The notes: generated from the letters alone by a model not told the origin. Positions 1 through 10,189 are shown, counted from the first letter of the stretch. The stretch: 23,235 nt of DNA from Botryllus schlosseri (GCA_000444245.1 ATSW01003610.1:1-23235), one strand, 5' to 3'. Made by a program: numbers and translations.

Positions 1-1010
1 TCGGAAAAGAGGCATAGTGATGTTCCATCAGTTTGCGGTGTCAAAACCCCGCAACAAAATCATTTTATAGCGACTTTAGACGAATTCATCAACGTATATA
101 TATAAAATGACTAATTTGGAATTTTCGGGGTCTGTTGGTGGATTGTGACTATATTGTCCCGATGTGTATCGTTACTTCGTATGAATAGTCTTGCAGTGTG
201 GTGGTGTCACTTTTCTCATTTCCAAATATACGAGAAATGAAACGGGGGTCAGCCCAAGATATCACGTTGTGATACATCCGTGACGTGTGCATCGCAAAAT
301 CATGTGCTTTAGTTGGTAAATTTTGATTTATGGCTGGAAAATTTTATGGCCAACTTCCCTCAGATGTTACTAGCAACCCAGAGTGGAATCGCTGGCATTG
401 TCACGCGCATCGTCACGCGGCCATTTGCGTCTGATCACGCCGATTAGTGAAATGTGCTGACGTCACATTTTCGATTTTGCTGATTCATCCTAGCACTGCT
501 CGCATCTAAATGACTACTATAACGCAGAGCGAATGTTTGTAGTTGTATAATTGTATAATTGACTCCAGAAGGCTGCGTTTACAATTCGCTGCGTGTTTCT
601 TCTTTTGGACGGACCGGCGTAACCGCGCCGTGCGGCCTTGTTGGCTGACGTACCACGAAGCCTGTCTATTGGACACGTATTCGATGGATCACACTGACGA
701 ATATATTTGTTTCTGTCTCCACGACTTGTAACTTTATTGCCTTACGTACGACAAAGTAACGGACTTCCGAATCAGCGAAATATCGTGAATTGAATGACCG
801 TCTCTCATAGCCACGAGAGAGTACATGCCAAATTGTTATCTACGTTCACACGATAGAATATACGACTTACAAAGGTCTTATCGGGTTCCAGTTCAGATAA
901 TTATGTAAGGTTTACCAACTCCTTATCGAATAATATTTAAATGGCGTTATACCAATATACTCCGTTAAAACTACCTAGTCCTCAGGCAGTGACGTCACAC
1001 GGATCTTGAG
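1..1010. other. unassigned non-coding stretch
   Basis: I see no convincing gene, repeat boundary or RNA gene in this kilobase. A 62-codon open stretch at 543-731 has no recognisable motif and looks like chance. Short local repeats occur, such as TGTATAAT twice near 543-558 and TCACGCG twice near 404-419, but neither has the form of a mobile-element end. Confidence 0.5.
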
Positions 1011-1020
1011 CTCCAACTAC

Positions 1021-1277
1021 AGAGAGAGAGAGAGAGATATGATATTCTTTCTCGCCTGCACCATCGAGATGCTTTGGCGACGGAGTTGCGATACGGCCCC
1101 ATGAGGTCTGCGCCCCCGTTTTTTTTCTCCTCCGTGCTATCCGTGATTGCTGAGCGCCTAGCAGGATAGCTGCGGATACCATTTTTCGAGTCTTTGGTAT
1201 GACCCGGCCGGGGATCGAACCCACGACCTACCGCTCGAGAAGCCGGACGCATAACCATTACACTATCTCGCTCGGTT
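1021..1277 (-). mobile_element. tRNA-derived SINE with GA/CT-repeat tail
   Basis: Read on the minus strand, the element begins near 1277 with a tRNA-like head. A box-A-like stretch (TAGTGTAATGGTTATGCG) is followed about 35 bases later by a good box B (GGTTCGATCCC, around 1210-1220); together they form an internal RNA polymerase III promoter. The 5' and 3' ends of the head do not pair as an acceptor stem, so it is not a working tRNA. A unique body of about 170 bases follows, ending in a (TC)n run on the minus strand (GAGAGAGAGA at 1021-1036 on the plus strand). I could not find matching target-site duplications, so both ends are approximate. Confidence 0.7.
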
Positions 1278-1473
1278 GATAAAATTATATCTAGTAGGAC
1301 AGAGAAAAGCACGAATTTATCAGGTGCGTATCAGGTAAATAAACGTGTTCATTTAATTACTAATGAAACCATGAACGAAACGAATTTTGACAACAGATTA
1401 TACATACGGAAACGAATTCTGTATTCCTAATGGTAGGTTAGCCTACATATCGCCCAGTGCTGCAACAGAAGAA

Positions 1474-3312
1474 TCACTTTTTTTGTGACAAGCGAGCAAT
1501 AACTTTGCTTGGTTCTGACTGCCTGCTTTCGTCCCGTTCATCAAAGATGATCGGCAGGCGATGTGGGGGTAAATCTTCATCCCCGTCCAAATATAGTTTG
1601 GCGATTTCGTCAATCGTGTCAGGAGTTTGTATTGGCATTGGAAACACCCAATCTACTATTGATCTCTGTGTCAACGTTTCGTTTTGTTGGCCACCAGATT
1701 TTTTTCTGGCATTTCAATACAGAGTAAAATGACTCTACAACAGCTTCGAAGCCCCCCATGTTTAAAGCTATGTCCAGCGAAATGCAAAACTCTTTGCCAA
1801 TAGTACCAAAAAAGTCCTCATTTTCGTAAAACGATTTATAAAATTCATCTTCATTAAGCCGGCATCCATAAACCTCGTATCCGAATCTTAGTTGGTATTC
1901 ATTTTCAATTTCAACATTTGGGCGAATCACTTCGATAGCATCCAAAGGTTTGTCGCGTTCTGCGGTTTCACATTCAAACCACTCATGGCGGCAATTGGCA
2001 AAGTCTTTAAACAACACCGAGTGAATAATCTCGCGCGACCTGATCCAAACTCGATCGCCAAGAACCGGATTCAATGACAGAGAGCGGTCTTTTTGATACA
2101 ATGCTGCAAAATGTCTCAATGAGCATTGAGCAAACATACTCGAAAAAGTTAGAAAACTCTGCCAGTCCGTTCTTTTTCCAATGAACATAGCTCGTTGAGG
2201 ATAAGGGCACAGTCTCGATCATCGCATTTTCAATTGCTTTGTGCGCGTCAAAGCAATTGGCGAGTTCGTGCGCAGCGGCTGGAATACACTTGTGGAATCG
2301 AATATTAATTGTCTTCACAAGAGCTTCTGCCATGTCGCAAAGGTCTTTGAGGCAATCCTCTGGACATCTTTCTATCCATGTATGTGTTGTGTATATTGCC
2401 GCATCTTTTTATTTTGACAACGGTTTTCGACACCAACCACCCTTCTAGCAATCCTTGACCTTGAAATTTACATTTTTCCGCATCCTCGTCAATTAGGTCA
2501 TGCCAGTGGCGATGAAGCTTAGGGAAGATTTCGGCTTCAGGGCGTTCTGATCGGTCGAAATTCTTCAGTTCGTCAATTTTCATCAGTAGGATTTGTTCAA
2601 GTCGCGGCCAAATGCGAATGATGTCCGATATGTTCGTAATAATTGATTGCATTTTTACCATGACGTTCATAACTGGAGATAGAAATTCCAAGACTCCACA
2701 TAGATCGATGACAAAATCGCGGCCCCTCACCTTAAATCTCCTTTCGTCACAATCATCGCCAAAGTTGCGCGTCTCATTGAAGGTTTCAATGAGCGCAGGA
2801 TAATTTTTATATATATTTTGAAATTGGACAAAAGAGCTGCTGGAAAATCTTGTGTTGGAGAACGTCTGGATGACGTTCGATGATAATTGAAGCTTCTTTC
2901 CATGACTTTTATACTCCGCGTATCCCTTTCCCATCCCGAACATATGGGCAAATTCGTTGCAGCGGGATATAAATTTGGTGAACATAGTCTCGCCATTTTC
3001 TTCAAGACTCGTAAAACACAAGTCCATCCAAAGAGCCACATCCCACACTACGACAAAATACCTCTCCGATTGCGCTGTCATGCAGGCGTTGGAGTGCGCA
3101 GCTGAGAGCAAGGCTTACTCAAAGCCTGAAGCAATCACGTACTGGCCGTCTGCTTGATGAGACACCAGTCTGGATAGCATGTCCGTCTCAAGGTTTATGT
3201 TGCATTTCAATGCGTTTACAACTTGTTGCGCAAGGTCAGCTGCAGTTCCACCAATAACCGCACCGTCAGAGGAGGCACTGTACACGGTGGGTGCGGCAAT
3301 CGGTATGGACAT
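1474..3312 (-). pseudogene. decayed hAT-superfamily transposase, KIAA1586/ZNF862-like
   Basis: Minus-strand coding pieces in family order cover the middle and C-terminal parts of a hAT transposase. The first segment (3312-3115) reads into a DGQY motif. The next (3111-2305) carries the pattern RFSSSSFVQFQNIYKNYPAL followed by a helical VIDLCGVLEFLSPVMNVM stretch, which corresponds to the region after the RNase-H-like core in KIAA1586/ZNF862-type hAT proteins. The C-terminal pieces (2400-2007, 2188-1619, 1674-1474) include GGFEAVVESFYSVLK and a DWVFPMP...AKLYLDGDEDL tail. The frame is broken by an in-frame stop at 3115-3117 and by shifts near 2400, between about 2180 and 2085, and near 1700. 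The zinc-finger N-terminus and first catalytic residue are not in the window, and no terminal inverted repeats could be paired. The family call is inferred from motif memory; the decay is seen directly. Confidence 0.65.
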
Positions 3313-3502
3313 TTTTTTCCTTGCACATGGTTGATACCATTACAGCATGGTTACTCGTTCTTCGAAAGTGAAAGAGCCCCGTCCTGGTCCGGGTTCGTCA
3401 AATTCAGATTTGAGGCTACGGTTTCGGTCGTGATGCGCGATAGAAAAATGCTGCGTTTGGAATGGTAGACCCCTTGATAGCTCTCAGATAAAACTCAGTA
3501 CC
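3313..3502. other. short gap between two hAT relics
   Basis: This 190-base stretch separates the KIAA1586-like relic from the GTF2IRD2-like relic. It presumably holds the ends of both, but no hAT terminal repeat (CAGNG...) could be paired across either one. Confidence 0.3.
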
Positions 3503-4494
3503 TCAACAAGCGATGTTTTGCCACGTATATATCAAACACAAGATCAGCCCAACATATAGCATTAAAACAAATGAATTCATATGCTGTTGTCCCTTTATCT
3601 TAATGTGAGAGAAATCGAACCTGTGCTGGGAATTAACGAGTGCATCATAGTTAGGTTGACAATGTAATGTTGAGATACGAAGCAGATTTGACAGATGATT
3701 ATCTGCAAGAGAGGATCTGTACGTAGATTTGACGAACTTCATTACCGAGAATGTCTGTTCACATAAATAGGTTGATCCGAAGAGAACCAATATTTCCTGA
3801 GCATGTCTACTTATGTTTGGAATGTTTTCCTCCTCGAGGGACGAGTAAAACTCCAGCAGTGATGCTGACTTGGAAGTGCTCTTCCAGTACTGTGTCAGAT
3901 TGCAGGTCAATGAGTTCCATCTGAACATCACTGGGTGCATTTCCCACTCTACAGGAAAATGGAGAGGAAACCAGGTGCATTTCATCCTCAATCTTATTAC
4001 AATCAGCAAATCTTCTTAAAAACTCAGACTGAAAATCACCACACTGCAAATCACCTAACATGGATGAGTACCTGCTGAGAAGATTAGCTGATAGTTTGGC
4101 CTCTTTTAGGGTTTGCATGTGAGTGACAGTGCTGTTCTGTAGTTGACTTGAAAGAAATTGTAACTTTCTCATGAAAGCTTTGACCAGGTTATGCATTTCA
4201 TGAATGAAAATGCCTTGCCCAGCAGTTTAGTGTTGAGCTGATTCATCAATGCCATTCTATCAACAGCAAATGCGAAATCTGCCATCCATTCAATATCTGC
4301 GAGCTCCGGGATGCTTTTGCCTTTCATCTCACAAAATTCTCGAATCTCTGCTTTCAAGTCTCAAAATCGTTTCAGCACCTTTCGCAGACTGAGCAATCTG
4401 ACAGCTGTATGGTACATGATGTCACCATGTTCATTTCCCTGCTCCTCTAAAAGTTCCACGAACTGCCCGTGATGCAATTTTCGTGCTCCGATAA

Positions 4495-4502
4495 GGTTAA
4501 CC
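4495..4502. repeat. left target-site duplication GGTTAACC
   Basis: This 8-bp sequence, itself a perfect palindrome, directly precedes the CAGGGGTGGGCAAAC terminus at 4503. It is repeated exactly at 5679-5686 after the other terminus. Eight base pairs is the hAT duplication length. Confidence 0.92.
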
Positions 4503-5678
4503 CAGGGGTGGGCAAACTTTTGAGCTCGCGGGCCGCATTCAACATTTGAATCCATTCGCGGGCCGCACTATATAATATTGCGATTATAGACCGAAACGTA
4601 ATATTGGTATTTGATTATATAATGAGGACATGGAGATGCTTATTTAAAAGAAACCAAGCATATCTTTGATGATATCGTACATGCGCCCGCCAGAAACAGT
4701 GGCGAGATTTCATAGGCTGGTCGACCTCAATGACCAATTTGTCAAAACTATAGAGATGAAAATCGGTGGTCCCTATTCTTAAACAAGATTGAAATTTGAA
4801 TCTGTCAGCGGCGATCTGTTCATAGATTTGCTAATTCCACTTTTGGTTTAGTTTCAGGACACACAATGCTAACAGCATCATAAGCATGTTAGCTTCAGAC
4901 ACGCTTCTAATGTGTGTAGATAAAATATAAATACCCTAATTCTACGCATACAGAGAACGAATCTACCTAAAACAAACGCGAATCGTTTTTTATAATCACA
5001 TCAGTGAAAAAATTAAAACTGGAGTGGCCAATCTGAAATCACACTCGTGATCCGAATTACGTCAATCTCGTTTAGGATTTCGGTGATTTTTAGCAGTTTA
5101 AACCATTCAAACTGCGTGAACTTTAATATCGGGCTGTCGCGCCAGACATTAATCATAAAAAATATTATAGGAAGTATTTACCTTAGAACAGTGATTCTCT
5201 TACTTTGCAAGACACGCTCCCTTATGATGGTGAAAGATTTTGCGTACCCCTTATCGTCATATCACCAAACGCAACCAGGATGCTAGCAAACCTAACGGGT
5301 AATTTGATGGCATGGAAGGCTACGGCTGTGGATGAGAGATTTTTAAATTTGAAATTCAGGCTAAATACAGAGCAACAATTGTGAATCGGAGGTAAATCGC
5401 GCGGAGCGCGAAAATTTTTTTCAGTTGATCTCAGCCTCGCGCCCTTCTTCAGATGCTTGCACGCCCTCAAGGGGGCGCGCGCCCCCAGTTTGAGAATCAC
5501 TTTCTTGAAAATATGATGGTGAAATATACTAAAAAGTTTAATCATGTCCCTGCGTTAATTCGATTTTTAGTACGCATTTTATCAATATTTTTAATAAGTT
5601 TCTTTAGACTCTCGCAGGCCGCACAAAACGGTGTTGCGGGCCGCATGCGGCCCGCGGGCCGTAGTTTGCCCACCCCTG
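4503..5678. mobile_element. non-autonomous hAT element inside the hAT transposase relic
   Basis: The ends are inverted repeats: CAGGGGTGGGCAAACT at 4503 and its complement ending CCACCCCTG at 5678, a typical hAT-Charlie terminus. Both subterminal regions are rich in GCGGGCCGCA-type sequence. The right one contains a perfect 20-bp palindrome at 5636-5655. A perfect 8-bp direct duplication, GGTTAACC, flanks the element. No transposase motif is seen in the 1,176 bp, so it must have been moved by an enzyme made elsewhere. Open stretches at 5047-5286 and 5222-5545 look incidental. The central part contains a further MITE-like insertion (5189-5502). Confidence 0.9.
5189..5502. mobile_element. possible MITE nested in the hAT element
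   Basis: CAGTGATTCTC at 5189-5199 and its near-complement GAGAATCACT at 5492-5501 form hAT-style termini about 314 bp apart. The inner flanks (GCGTACCCCTTA on the left, GGGGGCGCGCGCCCCC on the right) resemble the subterminal parts of hAT MITEs. The flanking octamers CCTTAGAA and TCTTGAAA agree at only five of eight positions, so the insertion claim is tentative. Confidence 0.45.
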
Positions 5679-5686
5679 GGTTAACC
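5679..5686. repeat. right target-site duplication GGTTAACC
   Basis: Exact copy of 4495-4502, immediately after the right terminus of the 4503-5678 element. The GTF2IRD2-like reading resumes beyond it. Confidence 0.92.
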
Positions 5687-5940
5687 ATTGGTTAAGCTTT
5701 AGCACCGACTTGCGCAACGCATGCTGATGTATGATGCAATGCATCAATGTCAAAGTATGTCCTGTTCCGTGTTCAGTGACTGCGTCTTGGATCTGTTTCA
5801 AAAGTCCGACATTTTTCCCCGTTAGATTCGGACAACCATCACTTGTGACACTTACCAGTTGGTCCCATTTCAGTCCAAGCTTAACCATGCATCTACCTAC
5901 CTCTTTGAACATCGCTCCCCGTTGTGGTTCCTTTTATTGA

Positions 5941-6328
5941 TCTTATCGCGTGCTCTCTGTCGTGGGCACGTTCTTCTTGGTCCGCGGCTCGGTGTAGGTA
6001 ACCGTTGACACGTTAGCGTAAGTCTTTTATTAAAACAACTTGAACAACGGCGATGTTCGTCCGACGGTGACTAGAAAACGACTGCACAACAGAGTGCGAC
6101 ACAACAAGAGGTGGCCTGTCATGCGAATCAGCGAGGGTAATAGTAATCAATCGAGGCAATAGAGTAATCAATGAGCGGTTACGCTACAAGAGCCCCCTGG
6201 TTGGTGAAGCTTTGGGATATTATAGCCAACAGTAAACGATTCAACTACAGGCGAAGTTAAAATTCGAACACGAATACGATACTAATGTTCTGACGACTAA
6301 CGAAAGCGTGGTGGGTGTGGTGGCAAAG
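5941..6328. other. unassigned stretch between hAT relic and Gypsy element A
   Basis: Homology to the GTF2IRD2-like transposase stops near 5940, and the Gypsy A target duplication starts at 6329. Between them I see only an imperfect local duplication (AATAGTAATCAATCGAGGC / AATAGAGTAATCAATGAGCG at about 6139-6178). The abrupt stop of the hAT homology suggests another insertion or deletion boundary near 5940. Confidence 0.4.
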
Positions 6329-6333
6329 CTATA

Positions 6334-6587
6334 TGATAAGTTCCTGTATTTACGTTGGTATCGTTTCACTCTATTTTGTATAGGACTAGTAATTAGCGCC
6401 AATCATTATTTCCTCGTGTGCCTTGCGTTGCATTTATACCCTGTGTTCTGTCATTTACTGGTCCTTCGTTTAACTGAACTCTGGATCGTGTCGCCTGTCT
6501 TAACGTTATTCTGCTGTTTAAATACTGATTTCATATTGCAANCTCGTCGTATTGAGTTATTNNTCAAACAAGATCAAGAACATAACA
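6334..6587 (+). repeat. 5' LTR of Gypsy A
   Basis: This 254-bp repeat begins TG and ends CATAACA, and aligns end to end with 15320-15573. The target-site copy CTATA directly precedes it at 6329-6333. It contains three ambiguous bases. Its length equals that of the 3' copy. Confidence 0.92.
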
Positions 6588-6589
6588 AT

Positions 6590-6608
6590 TGGTGTCAGAA
6601 GTCGGATT
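6590..6608 (+). promoter_or_regulatory. primer-binding site, tRNA-Leu type
   Basis: TTGGTGTCAGAAGTCGG lies two to three bases after the 5' LTR. Its complement ends CTTCTGACACCA, which matches the 3' end of many animal tRNA-Leu species with CCA added. The tRNA identity is from memory of tRNA-Leu sequences and should be treated as likely rather than proven. Confidence 0.7.
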
Positions 6609-6765
6609 CATATTTATTTCTGCGACTGAGATGCATCATGGAAGCAAGTATATTGAAAATTCTTGAGAAGCAGCAAGTGATGCTGCTTCGCTTCAAGAGA
6701 TTATGGCACAACAACAAGCAAAGCAGCAAGAGAATCTGGCTCAACAACAAGCGAAGTAGCAAGAG

Positions 6766-7380
6766 ATGATGGTGCAACAACAAGCAAAGCATGACGAAGC
6801 AATGGCAAAAGTCATGACAGAAATGGCACAATTGACGCAGAGGTTGAATCCCGGTGCGTCAACATCTGAAGCTACCGCTCCCAAGTTTGATTCGTTCATC
6901 AAATCAGAGGAGAAATGGAACCAGTATCTGCAACGATTTAACCATCACCTAGCAATTTACGTGATTTCCAACATGGAGAAGAAAAGAGCGTGTCTACTGT
7001 CATTGGTCGGACCTGAAACGTGCTCGCTCCTACGTAATTTGTTTGGTGCTGCTGATGTCAGTGCGCAAACCTGCGACGCGTTGACGGAGAAGTTTTCTAC
7101 ACACCTCAAGGGCTCAATTCATGTGCAAGCTGCAAGGTACGAATTTTACAATTGCAAAATGAAACCGGGCCAGTCGTATGCCGATTGGATCGCTACTCTT
7201 CGCGGAATCTCCAAAGATTGCAACTTCACATGCTCAAGAGATGGCTGTGATCAGAGCTACGTTGATGAGCAAATGCGTGATCTCATTAAAGAAACGCCGC
7301 ACGCGGATGTGAGACGGCATTCTCTAACACAAACCAATCCATCCCTCGACGACGTTCTCAAATTAGCCGCTGATAACTGA
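6766..7380 (+). pseudogene. gag (capsid) region of Gypsy A
   Basis: An open stretch of about 200 codons begins with a glutamine-rich repeat (QQQAKHDEAMAKV) and continues into a capsid-like fold typical of K02A2.6-type Gypsy gag. It includes KFDSFIKSEEKWNQYLQRF and the FYNCKMKPGQSYADWIATLR segment. The glutamine-rich coding repeat also extends upstream to about 6690. A zinc-knuckle-like cluster (CSRC...CQKCGRKSH) follows at about 7486-7573. In the living family this protein would coat the RNA genome and form the particle. Here it is a fossil. Confidence 0.8.
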
Positions 7381-7584
7381 TAGGGTTATCCGGGGTGAGA
7401 GTAGCGTCAAATGACGGGAAGTTATCAGAAGGGGAGAAATCCTTCCAAATCCACCCAAGGCAACTTCCAGGAAAGACTGAAATCCTGCAGCCGCTGTTTC
7501 ATCGATCACCAGAGAAAAGACTGTCAATATCGACATGCAGTATGTCAGAAATGTGGTCGTAAAAGTCATATCAAACCTGTGTGA

Positions 7585-8075
7585 ATGTCTACCAAACCTA
7601 GTATCACGCAACAGGTCACATCCGTCAATTTCTGCTCAGTGCCGCTCCTCTACTTCGACATTGATCAACTATATCGACGCGTAGGAAACCAGCTCAACTC
7701 CAGCATCAACGGCATTCCGTTGCCGACACAGTGCGACACTGGTGCACCCTCCGCCATGGTGGGATTGACTGGGTGGGTACAAAACCTTGGGCTCTAGGAT
7801 ACTCTCAGCATACCATTGCTCTTTCGTAGCGTACGGTGACAAGCCACTGAAAGTGAAAGGTATTTGCACTGTAACCGTGCAGGTGGGTTCCGAAGTTCCG
7901 AGTTGGCTTAAGATTGGTAGTTCTCGACGAAAACGTGGGCAAAAAACAGTTTTGGTCTCGATTGGAGCGATGCTTTCTCCATGACCGCTAAGGGAACGTC
8001 TGCTTTGGATGCAATTTCCTCGCAGATGGTCAAATCGCAATCATGTAATACTTTTGACATTTCTGATTCGAACGA
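7585..8075 (+). pseudogene. protease region of Gypsy A
   Basis: The stretch contains CDTGAPSAMVG, the aspartic-protease active-site style (DTGA) of retroelement pol proteins, at about 7732-7764. Flanking text is compatible with the start of a K02A2.6-like pol. It is interrupted at its right side by the inserted MITE that starts near 8076. It is a fossil. Confidence 0.7.
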
Positions 8076-8534
8076 CAAATTGGTATCTTTTCAGTTTTTG
8101 GCTTCGCGGACCCCTTTTGACCGTCGTCAGGGACTCTCGCGGACCCCTGAAGTTTTAGTTCAATTTTAGCTCTATTCTTCATATCTGTCTTGTGCAAATA
8201 TGAACTGTAGGCTTGTGATGAATAGCAAATTAATGATTTTTCATGCAAATAACATCATACTATTTATGTAGAAATTGGTAGACTTTTATTATTTCAAAGC
8301 TAATTTTGCTGCTGTATTTTTTGAAGAAGGCCTACGTGTTGGTGTCTTGAAAATCCGTGTCTTCGTTTTGATATGAACGAAGAGTGCCGAAAACCATTTC
8401 CGCAAAGATAGATGGGGGCTAATGCAATATTAACGCATAACGCTTCGACGATACTTTTGGTGCGATCGCAACATTTATGGCACCAAAATGAAGAAACATA
8501 TATTTTATAAACATATCACGTCCAGCGTCTAGCG

Positions 8535-8840
8535 CAGGGACGGGCAACAGACCGCGGGCCGGATTCGGCCCGCGACGGCATTTTGTTCGGTCCGCAGAGA
8601 GCTTCTACCGTCAAGGTAAAATACCAATCTAAAAGTATAGACAAATTTTATGCGCCAAAGAATGGATCCAAGTTTTCCAACCTGAGAGACTGTCATGAAA
8701 CTACTTGTTCTGTTCGGTTTTACATATATATTTACGAGCAAACATTTTCGACCATGAACAATTGAACATCAACAAGACAAGGCTGCCGCATACCAATATA
8801 ACTGGTGATATGAATCTCGGGGTTGGAGCGTAATGCTTTG
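8535..8840 (+). mobile_element. hAT deletion-derivative remnant (terminus plus transposase C-terminus)
   Basis: CAGGGACGGGCAACAG at 8535 is a hAT terminus related to the CAGGGGTGGGCAAAC ends at 4503 and 5678. A perfect 9-bp-stem hairpin follows (CGCGGGCCG, loop GATT, at 8553-8574). Right after it, plus-strand reading at about 8583-8765 gives SKSIDKFYAPKNGSKFSNLR and YEQTFSTMN, matching the dimerisation end of GTF2IRD2-type hAT transposases; a shifted frame continues NINKTRLPHTNITGDM. The terminus is therefore joined directly to the transposase C-terminus, as expected for an internally deleted copy. The opposite terminus was not found. Confidence 0.65.
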
Positions 8841-9480
8841 ATAGCAACGAAACACTCCTTGTTCATCAAAAAACCAGCCTTGTCGATAGGGGATCCGCAA
8901 TCAGAATGCGCCAAATCTGATAGCCGAGCTTTAGGACCATGTATATCATTGTCCGATTTATGACGGGTTTCAGCCAAAAATATTCGGGTTCATTTCAATA
9001 TGAATAATGAATATACTATTCACTTGTATATTGAAATTCTGTGCCTCCAAGAAGCTGTTCAAATAATGGTTATGTCTATCACAGGATAAAAAGGATTTTG
9101 GGGCGAGGTTTCAATCCCTGCATTGGGACAAATTAGGGAAATAATCCGGAACTTTTTTATTTCAAACGACTGTTCACTAATTTGATGAGACTGACAACTT
9201 CAAATCGAGAAGGTTGCGCAGACATTACGAAGTCACCCTGATTGACGTTACTATCTCCATATTTTCACTTTTTCCATAAACCCCAACAAAACGTCTCTAA
9301 ACAGCAATATGTTTGTATCAGCAGGTTAATGGAAAATTGGCAATGAAAATGAATTTCCACACTACGATAGTTCATGTCAGACGATTATTACGATGATATG
9401 AGTTTATGAGGTTTTAGCAGTTGTTGTGCGAAACTGCCTCATGCTTTCTCAAATAAAAAAAATGAAAATTAGAATATCAA
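8841..9480. other. unassigned interior of the MITE
   Basis: AT-rich sequence with no recognisable coding or RNA feature. It belongs either to the outer MITE or to the internal hAT remnant. The boundary between the two could not be placed. Confidence 0.35.
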
Positions 9481-9553
9481 CCATACTAAAAATTTGGAGG
9501 TCTCGCGGACCCCTTGAAATTGCTGCGCGGACCCCCGGTTGAGAACCGCTTGT

Positions 9554-9820
9554 CCAGACCCTGAGTTTGACGAACTGGTAATTCGTGAAAACGCGGAGAT
9601 AGTTCACGCTATTAATATGGCATTCGATGGCTTACCGTTAACTCGCAATGAAATTCGCGACGCGGCGCTGAAGGACAAAACCATGAAACTAGTAAAACTA
9701 TCTGTCACTCATGGTAATTGGAATCCAAAGACGTACATTGATGATTTTTCTTGGTTTTCGATTCGCAAACATTCGCTTTCTCTGCACAAAGACATAGTCA
9801 ATAGTCATGCTCAATATTGA
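9554..9820 (+). pseudogene. pol segment of Gypsy A before integrase
   Basis: Open reading with FDELVIRENAEIVHAINMAF and the NEIRDAALKDKTMKLVKLSV stretch. This resembles the spacer between RNase H and integrase in K02A2.6-type pol proteins. It resumes directly after the MITE terminus at 9553, which supports that MITE being an insertion. It is a fossil. Confidence 0.65.
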
Positions 9821-9831
9821 TGGTTTTCAGC

Positions 9832-9850
9832 GCGTGAACTCAGTTCACGC
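9832..9850. repeat. near-perfect palindrome
   Basis: GCGTGAACT, one C, then AGTTCACGC: nine paired bases around a single central base. Confidence 0.85.
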
Positions 9851-9932
9851 AGGTACGCTATCATGTCTGAGTTTATTGGTCGCCGATTTTCTAATTCGTT
9901 GCATTTGCATTTTGTCAGATGGTTTAAACATT

Positions 9933-9955
9933 AAAGCGTCTAAAGGAGACGCTTT
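9933..9955. repeat. hairpin, 9-bp stem
   Basis: AAAGCGTCT, a five-base loop, then AGACGCTTT. It is the second of three inverted repeats within about 200 bases. Confidence 0.8.
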
Positions 9956-9993
9956 GCTAGCGTGACATGGACTAGCATCGAACAGGCGGCCTT

Positions 9994-10033
9994 GGAAGTA
10001 AAATCTCTACTGCTACCGGTAGTCGTTACTTCC
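9994..10033. repeat. hairpin with inner palindrome
   Basis: GGAAGTAA at 9994-10001 pairs with TTACTTCC at 10026-10033. The loop contains the perfect palindrome CTACCGGTAG (10013-10022). Confidence 0.75.
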
Positions 10034-10189
10034 AACATTTGGTACGCAGAGCCCAAGCGGCGAAAGTAATTCTGTGATCCTTGAGCCGACAAAAGAACAC
10101 AAAAAAAGATGAAGGAGTGAAAAGGAAGCTAATGTGAAGAACGGGATTTCGATCTCAATTCCGAAATGCATGAAGTTGAACGCTTGTCC

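Larger units (their letters stand above)
3503..5940 (-). pseudogene. hAT transposase, GTF2IRD2/Charlie8-like, split by an insertion
   Basis: On the minus strand, 5938-5687 encodes KGTTTGSD, then a VTSDGCPNLTGKNVGLLKQI motif and MHCIIHQ, matching the catalytic core of GTF2IRD2-type (hAT-Charlie8) transposases. The protein resumes after a 1,176-bp insert at 4494 with QFVELLEEQGNEHGDI, LKAEIREFCEMKGKSIPEL, the AFAVDRMALMNQLNTKLLGK segment and LVKAFMRKLQFLSSQL. It ends with the hAT dimerisation signature FGSTYLCEQTFSVMK (about 3750). Decay includes an in-frame TGA at 4361-4363, where relatives have tryptophan, and frame shifts near 4205 and 3870. The N-terminal zinc-finger region is absent: homology stops near 5940. 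Identification of the family is strong because several long motifs agree; the element's own terminal repeats were not found. Confidence 0.85.
8076..9553. mobile_element. hAT-like MITE inserted in Gypsy A
   Basis: The right terminus (9530-9553) reads GCGGACCCCCGGTTGAGAACCGCT, a classic hAT-type end (CAGCGGTTCTCAACC in complement). The left side has a diverged end near 8076-8100 followed by GGCTTCGCGGACCCC and a second CGCGGACCCC near 8146; the right side has two matching CGCGGACCCC copies near 9503 and 9526. Gypsy pol-like reading stops at the left edge and resumes just beyond the right edge. No clear 8-bp duplication remains, so the left end is uncertain by about 20 bases. A second hAT remnant lies inside. 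Confidence 0.65.

Noticed and set aside
543-731. 62-codon open stretch as a gene
   Set aside because: No motif, no supporting splice or promoter context, and chance length.
456-1000. Repeated TGACGTCA-type motifs as promoter elements
   Set aside because: Two copies (near 458 and 991) are far apart and not associated with any transcription unit.
1200-1275. tRNA gene on the minus strand
   Set aside because: Box A and box B are good, but the two ends do not form an acceptor stem, and the sequence continues into a SINE body with a GA/CT tail.
5047-5545. Open stretches on both strands inside the non-autonomous hAT
   Set aside because: They overlap each other on opposite strands and span the nested MITE termini, with no family motif.
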